Assembly (NCBI GenBank): GCA_951813325.1
Contig: OX638350.1
Coordinates: forward strand, 3,019,954-3,083,953
DNA: 64,000 bases
Direction of reading: 5' to 3'
Origin: an uncultured Acidimicrobiales bacterium
GTDB taxonomy: Bacteria > Actinomycetota > Acidimicrobiia > Acidimicrobiales > Bin134
The position numbers and the translations under genes were made by a program. Under the pieces are notes generated by a model. It ran no database searches. It worked only from the letters and a program-made list of their open reading frames with translations, and had not been told where the DNA came from. Shown in pieces: positions 25,240-33,608 of this stretch (position 1 is its first letter; each line of letters starts with the position of its first letter).

Positions 25240-26066
25240 CCACCAACGACGGAGTACGCCTCGGCTACATCGAAGCCGGCGCCGGTCCTGCGCTCGTGCT
25301 CGTCCCGGGCTGGAACCAGACAGCCGCCTTGTTCGACCGCCAGATTGATGCCTTCAGCGAGGCATTCCGCGTGCTGGCACTCGACTTGCGCGGCCATGGC
25401 GCCTCAGAGGCACCTGACCACGGATATCGCATTTCCCGCTATGCCATGGATCTCAAGACGCTGATCTCCGAGGTCGCCGACGGGGAGGCCCATGTGCTGG
25501 GCCACTCGATGGGCTGTTGCGTGCTGTGGTCGTACTTCGATCTTTTCGCCGGCGACGGGATCAACCGGGCCGTTTTTGTCGACATGTCCACCCATCCGGT
25601 AGCCAACCCCGCGTTCACCGACGAGCAGGTGGCCAACTTCGGCTCGACCATGCCGGCATCCGACCTGTTCGATTTGGTCAACGGGCTTTCGGACGGCGCC
25701 GAAGCGCACATCGTCCCCGGATTGGTCGAACACATGGTCACCGAGTCGATCAGCCCTGAGAGCAAGGCCTGGATCCTGGCCGAGAACAGGCGGATGCCCG
25801 GGCCGCTATCAGCCAGGGAGCTCTTCTCCGACATCTTGGCCGACTGGCGCGACGTGCTTCCCCGAATCAACCGGCGGAGTCTCTACATCGCCGGCGAGGC
25901 GTCCTTCGTTCCCATGACTGCCACCAAGTGGGCAGCCGAGCAGACCCCCGGTGCCCGCTTCGAGTCAATCGGCGGACACGAGGGAGGCAACCACTTCATG
26001 TTTGTGGAGAACCCCGACCGCTTCAACCGCCTCGTTCTCGATTTCCTGACCAACTCCGACCACTGA
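25227..26066 (+). CDS. Alpha/beta hydrolase in the decarboxylase operon
   Basis: 279 residues. The fold marks are VLVPGWNQT (oxyanion hole), LDLRGHGASEAP, GHSMGCCVLW (nucleophile Ser) and, near the end, GHEGGNHFMFVENPDRF (His). The substrate could be an ester or amide linked to the amino acid handled by the operon; this cannot be read from sequence. It overlaps the decarboxylase gene by 13 bases and precedes the substrate-binding lipoprotein by 26. Confidence 0.82.
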   Translation: MGTVTTNDGVRLGYIEAGAGPALVLVPGWNQTAALFDRQIDAFSEAFRVLALDLRGHGASEAPDHGYRISRYAMDLKTLISEVADGEAHVLGHSMGCCVLWSYFDLFAGDGINRAVFVDMSTHPVANPAFTDEQVANFGSTMPASDLFDLVNGLSDGAEAHIVPGLVEHMVTESISPESKAWILAENRRMPGPLSARELFSDILADWRDVLPRINRRSLYIAGEASFVPMTATKWAAEQTPGARFESIGGHEGGNHFMFVENPDRFNRLVLDFLTNSDH

Positions 26067-26092
26067 ACCCTCCATACCCGAAAGGAACAACC

Positions 26093-27469
26093 ATGTTGAA
26101 CAAACGCCTACTGGCAATCGTCCTGAGCCTATGTCTGATCGCCGCAGCCTGTGGCAACGACGACGACGGCACAGCCGCAGTAACTGCTCCCGCTCCGACC
26201 GCGGCATCCACCAGCAGCTCAACGGAGGACGCTCCCCAGCAAGCAGAGCCCGACGACGGAGAACCAGAACCAGGCGAGGCTGAACCAGATGAAGCTGAAC
26301 CAGATGAGGCTGAACCAGGCGAGGCTGGACCAGCGCCTGCCTCCAGCGCGTCGCTAGACGTCGATGCTGTGCTGGCAGCCGACTTGAGCGCCTGCGGGCC
26401 TGCACCCACCGGAGAAGCCCTGAAGATCGGCTATGCCGCCGACTTCTCCGAACTCGGCGGCTTTGTGGACATTCCCGGCTCGAGCGCGGCGGCGTATTTC
26501 GCCGAGCTCGTGAATTGTGTCGGGGGGATCGACGGCCGACCCCTCGAATTGGTGGTTCGCGACATCGAGGGAGATCCCGAAACCGCCGGCCGAGTGGCCC
26601 AGGAATTGCTCGATGACGGCGTCACCGCCATCTTGGGTCCAGCCTTCTTTGATGTGAACCAGGCCATCTTGCAGGTGACAGCGGGCCACACACCGCTGAT
26701 CTCGGTGTCTTCCACCGAGCCGCTGCTGGCCGACCCCGCCCAGCTGAGCCTGTTGGCGTCATTCACCGATACGGCCCAAGCCAAGGCGGCTGCTCAGTTC
26801 GCCGTCGATCAAGGGTGGCAGACTGCGGCCACGTTCAGCGTGCCCGGCCCGTATTTCGGCTACGTCGTCGAGGTGTTCACCGAAGAATACGAAGCCCTCG
26901 GCGGCGAGGTGCTTGGCGACTACCCCTTCGTGCCAGCCGAAACGACCGATTTCTCTGCGCAGGTGAACGAAATCGCCGCGCTGGATCCGCAGCCCGACGT
27001 CATCTACTCGGCGCTGCTGGCATTCCAAGCAGCGATTTTGGGCGGCCAACTGGACGAAGCTGGAATCGACGCCGAAATGCTGGTGGCCGATGCTTTCACC
27101 GCGACCGGCGGCTACTTCATCGATGGCGTAGAGGGGTTCTTCCACACATCGCACACCTTCCCGGCGCCCGACGGCCGCATGGTCCGGTTCCTGAACTCGT
27201 ACGAACAAGCCAAGGGCACCGCACTCGAGAGCGACTCCTATGCCGCTTTGGCCGCGGACGCGATCCTGGTAATAGCCCAAGCCGTGATCGACACTGGCTC
27301 GCTCGATCCAGTCACGGTGGGCGAAGCCATGATTGCGGGAACCGGAGTCGACGGTCTGACCGGCGTGCTCGCCTACAACGGCGGCGGCACCCCGAACACA
27401 CCTGTCTACGTCCACCAGGTGGTTGACGGAGGGCCTTCGTTGGCCGCCGTGTACGAGGTGTTCGAATAA
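26093..27469 (+). CDS. Substrate-binding lipoprotein of an amino-acid-type (HAAT) ABC importer
   Basis: 458 residues from ATG 26093 with AAAGGA upstream. The signal MLNKRLLAIVLSLCLIAAAC has its lipobox at Cys20. A linker of about 60 residues follows, holding tandem E-P-D/G-E-A units, and then a periplasmic-binding type I domain (LKIGYAADFSELGGF, VGGIDGRPLELVVRD, ILGPAFFDVNQAI). These domains bind branched-chain or other amino acids and short amides. The neighbours supply the rest of the transporter; the decarboxylase suggests an aromatic amino acid or related ligand. Confidence 0.87.
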   Translation: MLNKRLLAIVLSLCLIAAACGNDDDGTAAVTAPAPTAASTSSSTEDAPQQAEPDDGEPEPGEAEPDEAEPDEAEPGEAGPAPASSASLDVDAVLAADLSACGPAPTGEALKIGYAADFSELGGFVDIPGSSAAAYFAELVNCVGGIDGRPLELVVRDIEGDPETAGRVAQELLDDGVTAILGPAFFDVNQAILQVTAGHTPLISVSSTEPLLADPAQLSLLASFTDTAQAKAAAQFAVDQGWQTAATFSVPGPYFGYVVEVFTEEYEALGGEVLGDYPFVPAETTDFSAQVNEIAALDPQPDVIYSALLAFQAAILGGQLDEAGIDAEMLVADAFTATGGYFIDGVEGFFHTSHTFPAPDGRMVRFLNSYEQAKGTALESDSYAALAADAILVIAQAVIDTGSLDPVTVGEAMIAGTGVDGLTGVLAYNGGGTPNTPVYVHQVVDGGPSLAAVYEVFE

Positions 27470-27557
27470 GCGCCGGGCAAACCCGCCTCGGTTCCCAGCA
27501 TGGGCGACGACATCATGGCGACGACTGGCAACCCCTGATCGCGGAGTCGGCCCTGTG

Positions 27558-28397
27558 ATGTTCGACAACCCCCTGACCGACAAGGCCTACCAAGTGGGTT
27601 CGAAGACCTTCGACGAGCTGTTGGCCGTCGAGTCAGTTGAGGTTTCCTACGGTCCGATCCGCGCCCTGTATGGCATCTCCCTCACTGTTGGGTCCGGCGA
27701 GACGATCGCTCTCATCGGACCCAACGGGGCGGGGAAGACCAGCCTTCTCAATGCGGTCATCGGAATGCGCCGACCGAGCCAAGGCCGCGTCCGCTGGAAA
27801 GGACGCGACATCACCGGGCTGCCGCCCCAACAGCGCATCCGCCTCGGCATGGCCCTGGTTCCAGAGCATCGCCGCATTCTCGGCACCCTCACAGTTGAGG
27901 AGAACCTGCTGGTTGGCGCCATCACCCTTCCTCGTCGGCTCCGCCAAACCCGAGCCGACGAGCTGATGGAGCGATTCGATATTCTGGGACGCAAGCGATC
28001 GCAGCGGGCCGGGCTGCTGTCGGGCGGCGAGGCCCAGCAACTTGCCATAGCCCGAGCGCTGATGGCCTCTCCTGATCTGCTCTTGATGGACGAGCCGACG
28101 CTCGGGCTGGCCCCGCTGGTGGCCGCCCAGGTTTTCGAGCTCATCGATGAATTGCGCCGCAGCGGCATGACCCTGATCGTCGTCGAGCAGAACGCCCGCC
28201 GCGCCTTGGAATCCGCCGACTCTGCCTGCATCCTGCGCACCGGGCAAATTGTCGAGCAAGGCCCAGCCCAGCAGATCGCAGCCCGAGATGACATCTTCGG
28301 ATCTTTCCTCGGAGACACACCCGTCGACGGCGACGCCGGCTCGCCGGATGGTCGTCGGCAAACCGGGCAGGCGCCAACAAAGAGCGGCCATGACTGA
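27558..28397 (+). CDS. HAAT ABC transporter ATPase (LivF type)
   Basis: 279 residues from ATG 27558. Walker A is IGPNGAGKTSL near residue 54, the signature LLSGGEAQQLAIARAL, Walker B LLLMDEPTLGLAP; VPEHRRILGTLTVEENL is the LivF-type Q-loop region. It energises uptake with the ATPase half of the fused LivM-LivG protein. Its stop overlaps the permease start by 8 bases (ATGACTGA). The 25-residue C-terminal tail beyond the ABC domain is unusual and low in complexity. Confidence 0.88.
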   Translation: MFDNPLTDKAYQVGSKTFDELLAVESVEVSYGPIRALYGISLTVGSGETIALIGPNGAGKTSLLNAVIGMRRPSQGRVRWKGRDITGLPPQQRIRLGMALVPEHRRILGTLTVEENLLVGAITLPRRLRQTRADELMERFDILGRKRSQRAGLLSGGEAQQLAIARALMASPDLLLMDEPTLGLAPLVAAQVFELIDELRRSGMTLIVVEQNARRALESADSACILRTGQIVEQGPAQQIAARDDIFGSFLGDTPVDGDAGSPDGRRQTGQAPTKSGHD

Positions 28398-29277
28398 GAT
28401 CGTCCAGCAGTTGGTCGACGGGTTGGGGCGGGGTGGCGAATATGCGTTGATCGCCCTGGGCGTCGGGCTGATATTCGGCGTCATGCGCATGGTGAACTTT
28501 GCTCACGGCGAACTGATCACCGTCAGCGCATACGCCTCCTACGGTCTCGCCCTAACCGGGGCGACCTGGTGGATCTTGGTCCCGGGCATCGTCGTCACCG
28601 CGATCCTCACCTCGGTACTGGTGGAGTTCGTGGCGTTTCGGTGGGTGCGCTCGGCCACCGACTTCGCCATGCTGCTGACCTCGTTCGGGGTGCACTTCGT
28701 GGTTCAAGCCGCATTCGTGATGTTCGTCTCGGCGTCATCTCGACACTTCGCGCGCCCAGCCTGGATCACCTCCACCGTCACCATCGGCGGCATCCGCTTC
28801 GAAGCGATCGACTTGGGCATCATCGCCGCCACCGCGCTGAGCCTCGCCTTCACGGTTTGGGTGCTCCAACACACCGTCTACGGCATGGCCATCCGGGCCG
28901 CAGCTGAGGATTTCGACACTGCCCGGCTGCTCGGTGTCCGCTCCGACCAGGTGATTCGGATGGCATTCGCCCTGGCCGGCCTGCTCGCGGGAATCGCAGC
29001 CGTGTTCTTCTTGATGAGAACCGGGCGGGCCGCTCCGTCCGCCGGCCTGATCCCGATGCTGAAGGGAGTACTCGCCGCGCTCATTGGCGGTCTGGGCCGA
29101 CTCCAAGGAGCGGTGATCGGAGGCCTGTTGCTCGGGCTGGTCGAGATACTGCTCGTTTCCCGCCTGCCCGACAGCGTCGACGGAATGGTGAACGGCATTG
29201 TCTTCGTCCTCGTGGCCGTCCTGTTCATCTTCCGGCCCACGGGCATCCTCGCTGCCGGATCATCACAACGACCATGA
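28390..29277 (+). CDS. HAAT ABC transporter permease (LivH type)
   Basis: 295 residues, eight or so membrane segments. MRMVNFAHGELITVSAYASY is the diagnostic LivH block after the first helices, and MAIRAAAEDFDTARLLGV is the coupling helix region (normally RA.aqd...A.l.Gi). It pairs with the LivM half of the next protein. ATG 28390 overlaps the end of the LivF gene and its own stop overlaps the next start as ATGA. Confidence 0.88.
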   Translation: MTEIVQQLVDGLGRGGEYALIALGVGLIFGVMRMVNFAHGELITVSAYASYGLALTGATWWILVPGIVVTAILTSVLVEFVAFRWVRSATDFAMLLTSFGVHFVVQAAFVMFVSASSRHFARPAWITSTVTIGGIRFEAIDLGIIAATALSLAFTVWVLQHTVYGMAIRAAAEDFDTARLLGVRSDQVIRMAFALAGLLAGIAAVFFLMRTGRAAPSAGLIPMLKGVLAALIGGLGRLQGAVIGGLLLGLVEILLVSRLPDSVDGMVNGIVFVLVAVLFIFRPTGILAAGSSQRP

Positions 29278-31229
29278 AGATGGCCAGCCGCAGCCGCGAG
29301 CAGAAACACCGCGACCGTGTTGCCCGTCGGGGCTGGATCTCCGGAGGGGGGCCCAGTCGCCTGGCCGGCGTCTTCCTAGGTGCTGCGCTCCTTTTTGCCG
29401 CAGTGGTGCTCATCGGACTCGGCTACACGGCCGGAGGAGGGGCTTCTCGGGAAACCCTGTTCACAACTTTGCTGATCAACGCCACGGTCGTCGTGGGTAT
29501 GCAGGTGTTCATCGGGAACACCGGCATCTTGTCATTCGGGCACGTCGGCTTCGGGGCAGTGGCTGGCTACGCCTTCGCGATCTTGGCAGTAGACGTCGAG
29601 TGGAAGCGCCGGCTCATCGGCGATGCCCCATTCGGTGCTTCGGACGTGTCGATTCCAGCTGAGGCGGCCATTGCGGCCGCTACCGGGCTGACCCTGGTGG
29701 TAGCAGTGATCGTCGGGCTCGGCATGGTTCGCTCAGGAGCGGCCACCGGCGACATCGCGGCCACGGTCATCACGCTGGCCGTGCTGTTCGCCGTCTACGA
29801 GACGGCCATCAATTGGACCGACATCACCGGAGGCAACCGGGGTGGGATCAGCTTCCGCCCCGGAACCGCGATGCCGGGGCGCTCCCACGCCTACGCCGGC
29901 TTCGGACTCGCACTGGTGATTGCCCTGCTCTATCGGTCATCTCGTTCGGGGCGCCTGGCGCGGGCTAGCCGGGAAGACGACCTGGCCGCCCGCTCACTGG
30001 GGGTGAATCCCGCCCGCCACCAGATGCTGGCTCTGCTCCTGTCGGTCGGCCTGGTTGCCGTGGGCGCCTGCCTGCGGGTTTGGCTGTCGGGAACCGTATC
30101 CCCCGAGAGATTCTTCATCGATTACACGCTGTTGACGCTCACAATGCTCGTTGTCGGCGGTCGCAACAGCGTGACCGGCGCCGTGGCCGGCACGGTAATC
30201 GTCACCGGGCTCACTGAAGTCACCAGACTTCTCTCCGGGCCTGACTTCAACCCCGGCCCATTCGACTTCGTGATTCGACCCGGACTCACCGACATCTGCC
30301 TCGGCCTGGCCATGCTCGGCTTCATGATCCTGCGTCCAAACGGATTGCTCCACGATCGCGAGATCACCGACTTGCCCGGGCTGCGCCGCTTGAACCGGCT
30401 CCAAAGGGCTCTTGCGCCTGCGAGCCCGATCCCGAAGACACCGAAAAGCTTCGACGTCGAATCTGCACCAATCGAAGATTCGCCCTGGCCACGCCCCGCA
30501 CCCCCAGCCGACGCCGGGCACCTACTCGAAGTGGCCGACGTTACTGTGGAATTCGACGGCCTGGTTGTCTTGTCTCAAGCCCACCTGTCGGTGGCAAAGG
30601 GCCGGATTTGCGGCCTCATCGGACCCAACGGAGCTGGCAAGACCACCATGTTGAACGTTTTGACCGGCATCGTGTCGGCCTCATCGGGCCACGCGGTGGT
30701 GTGCGGCCGCTCGATCGACGGCATGGCCATCCACAGACGGGCTCGTTCAGGCATCGCTCGCACATTCCAGAATCTCCGCCTCTTCGCCGACTTGACGGTG
30801 CTAGAAAACGTGGAGGTGGTGGCCCTGGCCCACGGCGCCACACCCGACTCGGCTCGACGGCAGGCAGTTGCGATGATCGAGCTGAATCAACTCGGCGACA
30901 TGGCGTCGCGGCGGGCGAGGCATCTGGACTACGGCGCGTCGAAGCGGCTGGAGCTGGCCCGGGCCGCAGTCTCGCACCCGCAGTTCCTTCTGCTCGACGA
31001 GCCGACATCGGGCTTCTCCGAAGCAGAGTCCCGGCTGATCGTGCAGCAGATCCGCGCCATTGCGGCCCGGATCGGCTGCGGTGTGGTGGTCATCGACCAT
31101 GATCTTGCGTTCATCACCGCGATATGCGACGAGGTGTACTGCTTGGACCAAGGGTCGGTCATCGCCCACGGCTCGGTGGCGGAGATCCGCTCCCATCCCG
31201 AAGTGCGAGCCGCGTACACCGGCGAATAG
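29274..31229 (+). CDS. Fused HAAT permease-ATPase (LivM-LivG)
   Basis: 651 residues. Residues 40-375 are a LivM permease (TGILSFGHVGFGAVAGYAFA, SREDDLAARSLGVNPARHQM as coupling region); a Pro/Asp-rich linker of about 45 residues follows; residues 420-651 are a LivG ATPase with Walker A LIGPNGAGKTTMLN near 450, Walker B FLLLDEPTSGFSE and VVIDHDLAFI. The signature helix reads LDYGASKRLELARA in place of the usual S-Y-G-Q-Q-R-R. Such fusions guarantee 1:1 permease-ATPase assembly. Gene order is K-F-H-MG, unlike the E. coli K-H-M-G-F. Confidence 0.88.
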   Translation: MKMASRSREQKHRDRVARRGWISGGGPSRLAGVFLGAALLFAAVVLIGLGYTAGGGASRETLFTTLLINATVVVGMQVFIGNTGILSFGHVGFGAVAGYAFAILAVDVEWKRRLIGDAPFGASDVSIPAEAAIAAATGLTLVVAVIVGLGMVRSGAATGDIAATVITLAVLFAVYETAINWTDITGGNRGGISFRPGTAMPGRSHAYAGFGLALVIALLYRSSRSGRLARASREDDLAARSLGVNPARHQMLALLLSVGLVAVGACLRVWLSGTVSPERFFIDYTLLTLTMLVVGGRNSVTGAVAGTVIVTGLTEVTRLLSGPDFNPGPFDFVIRPGLTDICLGLAMLGFMILRPNGLLHDREITDLPGLRRLNRLQRALAPASPIPKTPKSFDVESAPIEDSPWPRPAPPADAGHLLEVADVTVEFDGLVVLSQAHLSVAKGRICGLIGPNGAGKTTMLNVLTGIVSASSGHAVVCGRSIDGMAIHRRARSGIARTFQNLRLFADLTVLENVEVVALAHGATPDSARRQAVAMIELNQLGDMASRRARHLDYGASKRLELARAAVSHPQFLLLDEPTSGFSEAESRLIVQQIRAIAARIGCGVVVIDHDLAFITAICDEVYCLDQGSVIAHGSVAEIRSHPEVRAAYTGE

Positions 31230-31255
31230 GCGGTACTGCCCCTCTGTTCCGCCTA
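31227..31255. terminator. Hairpin at the end of the transporter operon
   Basis: TAGGCGG (31227-31233, including the stop codon) pairs with CCGCCTA (31249-31255) around a 15-base loop. It lacks a T-run, so it may be a Rho-independent-like stop or only an mRNA end-protecting structure. Confidence 0.35.
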
Positions 31256-31338
31256 GAAGGGAGCCAACGGGATCGGACGGGTCTCCGCCACCCGGCGCTG
31301 GCAAAGGCCGCTCACCGGTGGGTTATCGTCGAAACGCC

Positions 31339-32826
31339 ATGAGCTTCGCATCGCTGCTGCTGGCGCCCGAGCTGCCCGCCGGGCCCGACACCCCTGGGGT
31401 GATCGTTGCCCGGCCCGACGGCGACGAAGTGACCCTCTACTTCGATCTGATGGAAGCAGCCAGGCGGCTGGCGGCCACTCTGGCCGATGCCGAAGTCGCT
31501 CCTCGCACGCCGGTGGCCTGCCTGCTGCCGCCCAGCGCCGACGTGGTGGCTGCTTTTTTCGGTACCTGGGCGGCCGACGGAGTCTACGTACCGGTGAACC
31601 CCCGCCTTTCCGACACCGAGATCGACCACATCCTCAGTGAGGTGAGCCCCGCCGCGGTGATCGGCTCGCCCGAGCAGCTCCACCGGGTGAAAGCGCCCAT
31701 CACCCGTATCGCAGCCGATGGCGAAATGGGCTGGTCGGTGGCGGAGCGCCGGGCAACCAGTCCGGCCTTCCATGATCCGGGCATCGCCACCGTGTCGTTC
31801 ACCTCAGGCACCACCGGCAGGCCCAAGCCCATCGAACTGCAATCCGACGCGGTGTTGCGGCTGATGGACACGATCGTCTCCACGGTGCGCAAAGGGCGAA
31901 TACCCACCGAGCGGCCGACCATGCCCAACGTCATCCCGGTGTCCACCTCGCTGTGGGCGGGGATCTACAACGTGATCTTCGCCGTCCGCACCGGAAGCCC
32001 AGCGCTGCTGATGCCCACTTTCGACGCCTTGGAATACGCCCGAATCGTGGGCCACTACCAGATCGCCTCCACCGTGCTGCCCCCGGCGGCCATCACCATG
32101 CTCAACGACGAGCCCGGCATCGAGAGCCTCGATCCGCTGCGCATCATCCGCTCCATCACCGCTCCGCTGTCGCCGTTGCAGGCCCGCCGCTTCTTCGGGC
32201 GGTATGGCGTGATGGTGCTGAACGGGTACGGGCAGACCGAGGTGGGCGGCGAGATCGTGGGCTGGACCGCCCGGGACTTCCGAGAGCATCCCGAGAAGCT
32301 AGGCGCCGTTGGCCGGCCCCACGACGGGGTGGAGCTGCGGTTCGGCGAAAGTGACGAGCTGTGGGTCCGCACCGCCTACACCGCCTCTATGGACAAGAAG
32401 GGGCGAATGGGCGACCGCCTCGATGACGAGGGCTTCTTTCGCACCGGCGACATCGCCCGCCTCGACGAGGACGGCTTCTTGTGGATCGAGGGCCGGGAGT
32501 CGGACATGATCAACCGGGGTGGGCTCAAGGTATTCCCCGCGGAGGTGGAGGAGGTGCTGCTGCTGTCAGAGGCGGTGTCCGACGCTTCGGTGGTGGGGGT
32601 ACCCGACGACCGTTTGGGCGAGGTTCCCCACGCCTTCGTGGTGCCGGCCGACAACCGCGCCGCCCCCAGCGGCGACCACTTGGACCAGCTGTGCCGCCAG
32701 CACTTGGCCCCCTACAAGGTGCCGGTGACCTTCCAGGCGCTAGAAGCCCTCCCCCGCAACGAAGTCGGCAAAGTGCTGCGCCGAGTCCTCATCGACCAAG
32801 CCGCCGCTCCTTTCGATGGCGCATGA
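31339..32826 (+). CDS. AMP-dependent acyl-CoA ligase
   Basis: 495 residues from ATG 31339. The AMP-binding loop is VSFTSGTTGRPKPIEL, followed by LNGYGQTEVGGEIVGW, FRTGDIARLDEDGFLWIEGR, SDMINRGGLKVFPAEVEEVL and the catalytic Lys in RNEVGKVLRR. It activates an unknown carboxylic acid; the branch resembles fatty-acid or aryl-acid ligases. It stands alone after the transporter operon, and a small toxin-antitoxin pair follows immediately. Confidence 0.88.
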   Translation: MSFASLLLAPELPAGPDTPGVIVARPDGDEVTLYFDLMEAARRLAATLADAEVAPRTPVACLLPPSADVVAAFFGTWAADGVYVPVNPRLSDTEIDHILSEVSPAAVIGSPEQLHRVKAPITRIAADGEMGWSVAERRATSPAFHDPGIATVSFTSGTTGRPKPIELQSDAVLRLMDTIVSTVRKGRIPTERPTMPNVIPVSTSLWAGIYNVIFAVRTGSPALLMPTFDALEYARIVGHYQIASTVLPPAAITMLNDEPGIESLDPLRIIRSITAPLSPLQARRFFGRYGVMVLNGYGQTEVGGEIVGWTARDFREHPEKLGAVGRPHDGVELRFGESDELWVRTAYTASMDKKGRMGDRLDDEGFFRTGDIARLDEDGFLWIEGRESDMINRGGLKVFPAEVEEVLLLSEAVSDASVVGVPDDRLGEVPHAFVVPADNRAAPSGDHLDQLCRQHLAPYKVPVTFQALEALPRNEVGKVLRRVLIDQAAAPFDGA

Positions 32827-32848
32827 ACTAGGTGTATGCTTACCTAGT
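32827..32848. promoter_or_regulatory. Perfect inverted repeat in front of the VapB-like gene
   Basis: ACTAGGT (32827-32833) and ACCTAGT (32842-32848) are a perfect 7-bp inverted repeat with an 8-base spacer. It touches the GTG at 32847, so translation probably starts there and the repeat is the antitoxin's own operator. Confidence 0.55.
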
Positions 32849-33065
32849 GCGGCGTATACAGCTATATATGGATGACGATCTGGATCACGCCCTCACTGCG
32901 GAGGCAGCGCGATCCGGGAGGACCCGGTCTGAATTGGTCAGGATGGCAGTGCGCCAGTCCTTAGAACACGAGCTCACCGAGAGCCCTGACCCAATCGATG
33001 CCCTGATCGGATCTGTTGACATCGATCCCATCGACAACATCGACGCCGCCATCTATCTCCAGTGA
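32847..33065 (+). CDS. Ribbon-helix-helix antitoxin (VapB/CopG type)
   Basis: About 72 residues from GTG 32847 (a GTG at 32832 would add five). VRRIQLYMDDDLDHALTAEA is the beta strand and first helix of the RHH fold, and SGRTRSELVRMAVRQSLEHEL the second. The C-terminal tail (DALIGSVDIDPIDNIDAAIYL) is acidic and likely wraps the toxin. The stop overlaps the toxin start as GTGA. An inverted repeat covers its promoter region. Confidence 0.85.
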   Translation: MRRIQLYMDDDLDHALTAEAARSGRTRSELVRMAVRQSLEHELTESPDPIDALIGSVDIDPIDNIDAAIYLQ

Positions 33066-33457
33066 GGTTCGCAGACACTTCGTTTTGGGTGGGTTTGCTG
33101 CTTCCCCGCGACCGACGGCATCCCGATGCCACTGTCCTATGGACCAGGGACAATGAGCCTATTCGCACTTCCAATCTGGTGCTCGGTGAGACGTGGACTC
33201 TGCTGAGGTACCGAGCTGATCACCACACGGCTGTCCGATTCCTGGACACCATCAACCAATCGGGCCGTGTTTCCCAAGCCCCGATGGATGCAAATATCAA
33301 CGAGCGTGCTTGGGAATGGCTGCACCGACACGATGAGCGGGCCTACTCCTATGTGGACGCGGTCAGCTTCGAAATCATGCGACGGGAGCGTATTACCGAG
33401 GCCCTGGCATTCGACGGCGACTTCGCCGCAGCCGGATTCATCGAAGTGCGCCCCTGA
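33062..33457 (+). CDS. PIN-domain toxin (VapC type)
   Basis: 131 residues. The PIN-domain acidic residues are Asp5 in RFADTSFW, Glu in LVLGETWTLL, Asp in YSYVDAVSFEIM and Asp in ALAFDGDFAAAGF. VapC toxins are Mg-dependent RNases that cut tRNA or rRNA. Translation is coupled to the antitoxin through the GTGA overlap. It seems intact. Confidence 0.87.
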   Translation: MRFADTSFWVGLLLPRDRRHPDATVLWTRDNEPIRTSNLVLGETWTLLRYRADHHTAVRFLDTINQSGRVSQAPMDANINERAWEWLHRHDERAYSYVDAVSFEIMRRERITEALAFDGDFAAAGFIEVRP

Positions 33458-33608
33458 GACAGCGGCGCACCCATGCACTCAAGGGTCTGTTGATTCGTCT
33501 CTGGCCAGGGAAGCAGCAGAAGCAAAGAGCTATGCGCGACACCGGTTTTCCCTAGGCAGGATGATTGACAGCTAGGTTCAGCTCTTTCAACATCACTAGC
33601 GTCGCCCC

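Noticed and set aside
26268..26340. CRISPR-like repeats
   Set aside because: The repeats are in-frame codons of an acidic protein linker with no spacers. No CRISPR array was seen anywhere in the window.
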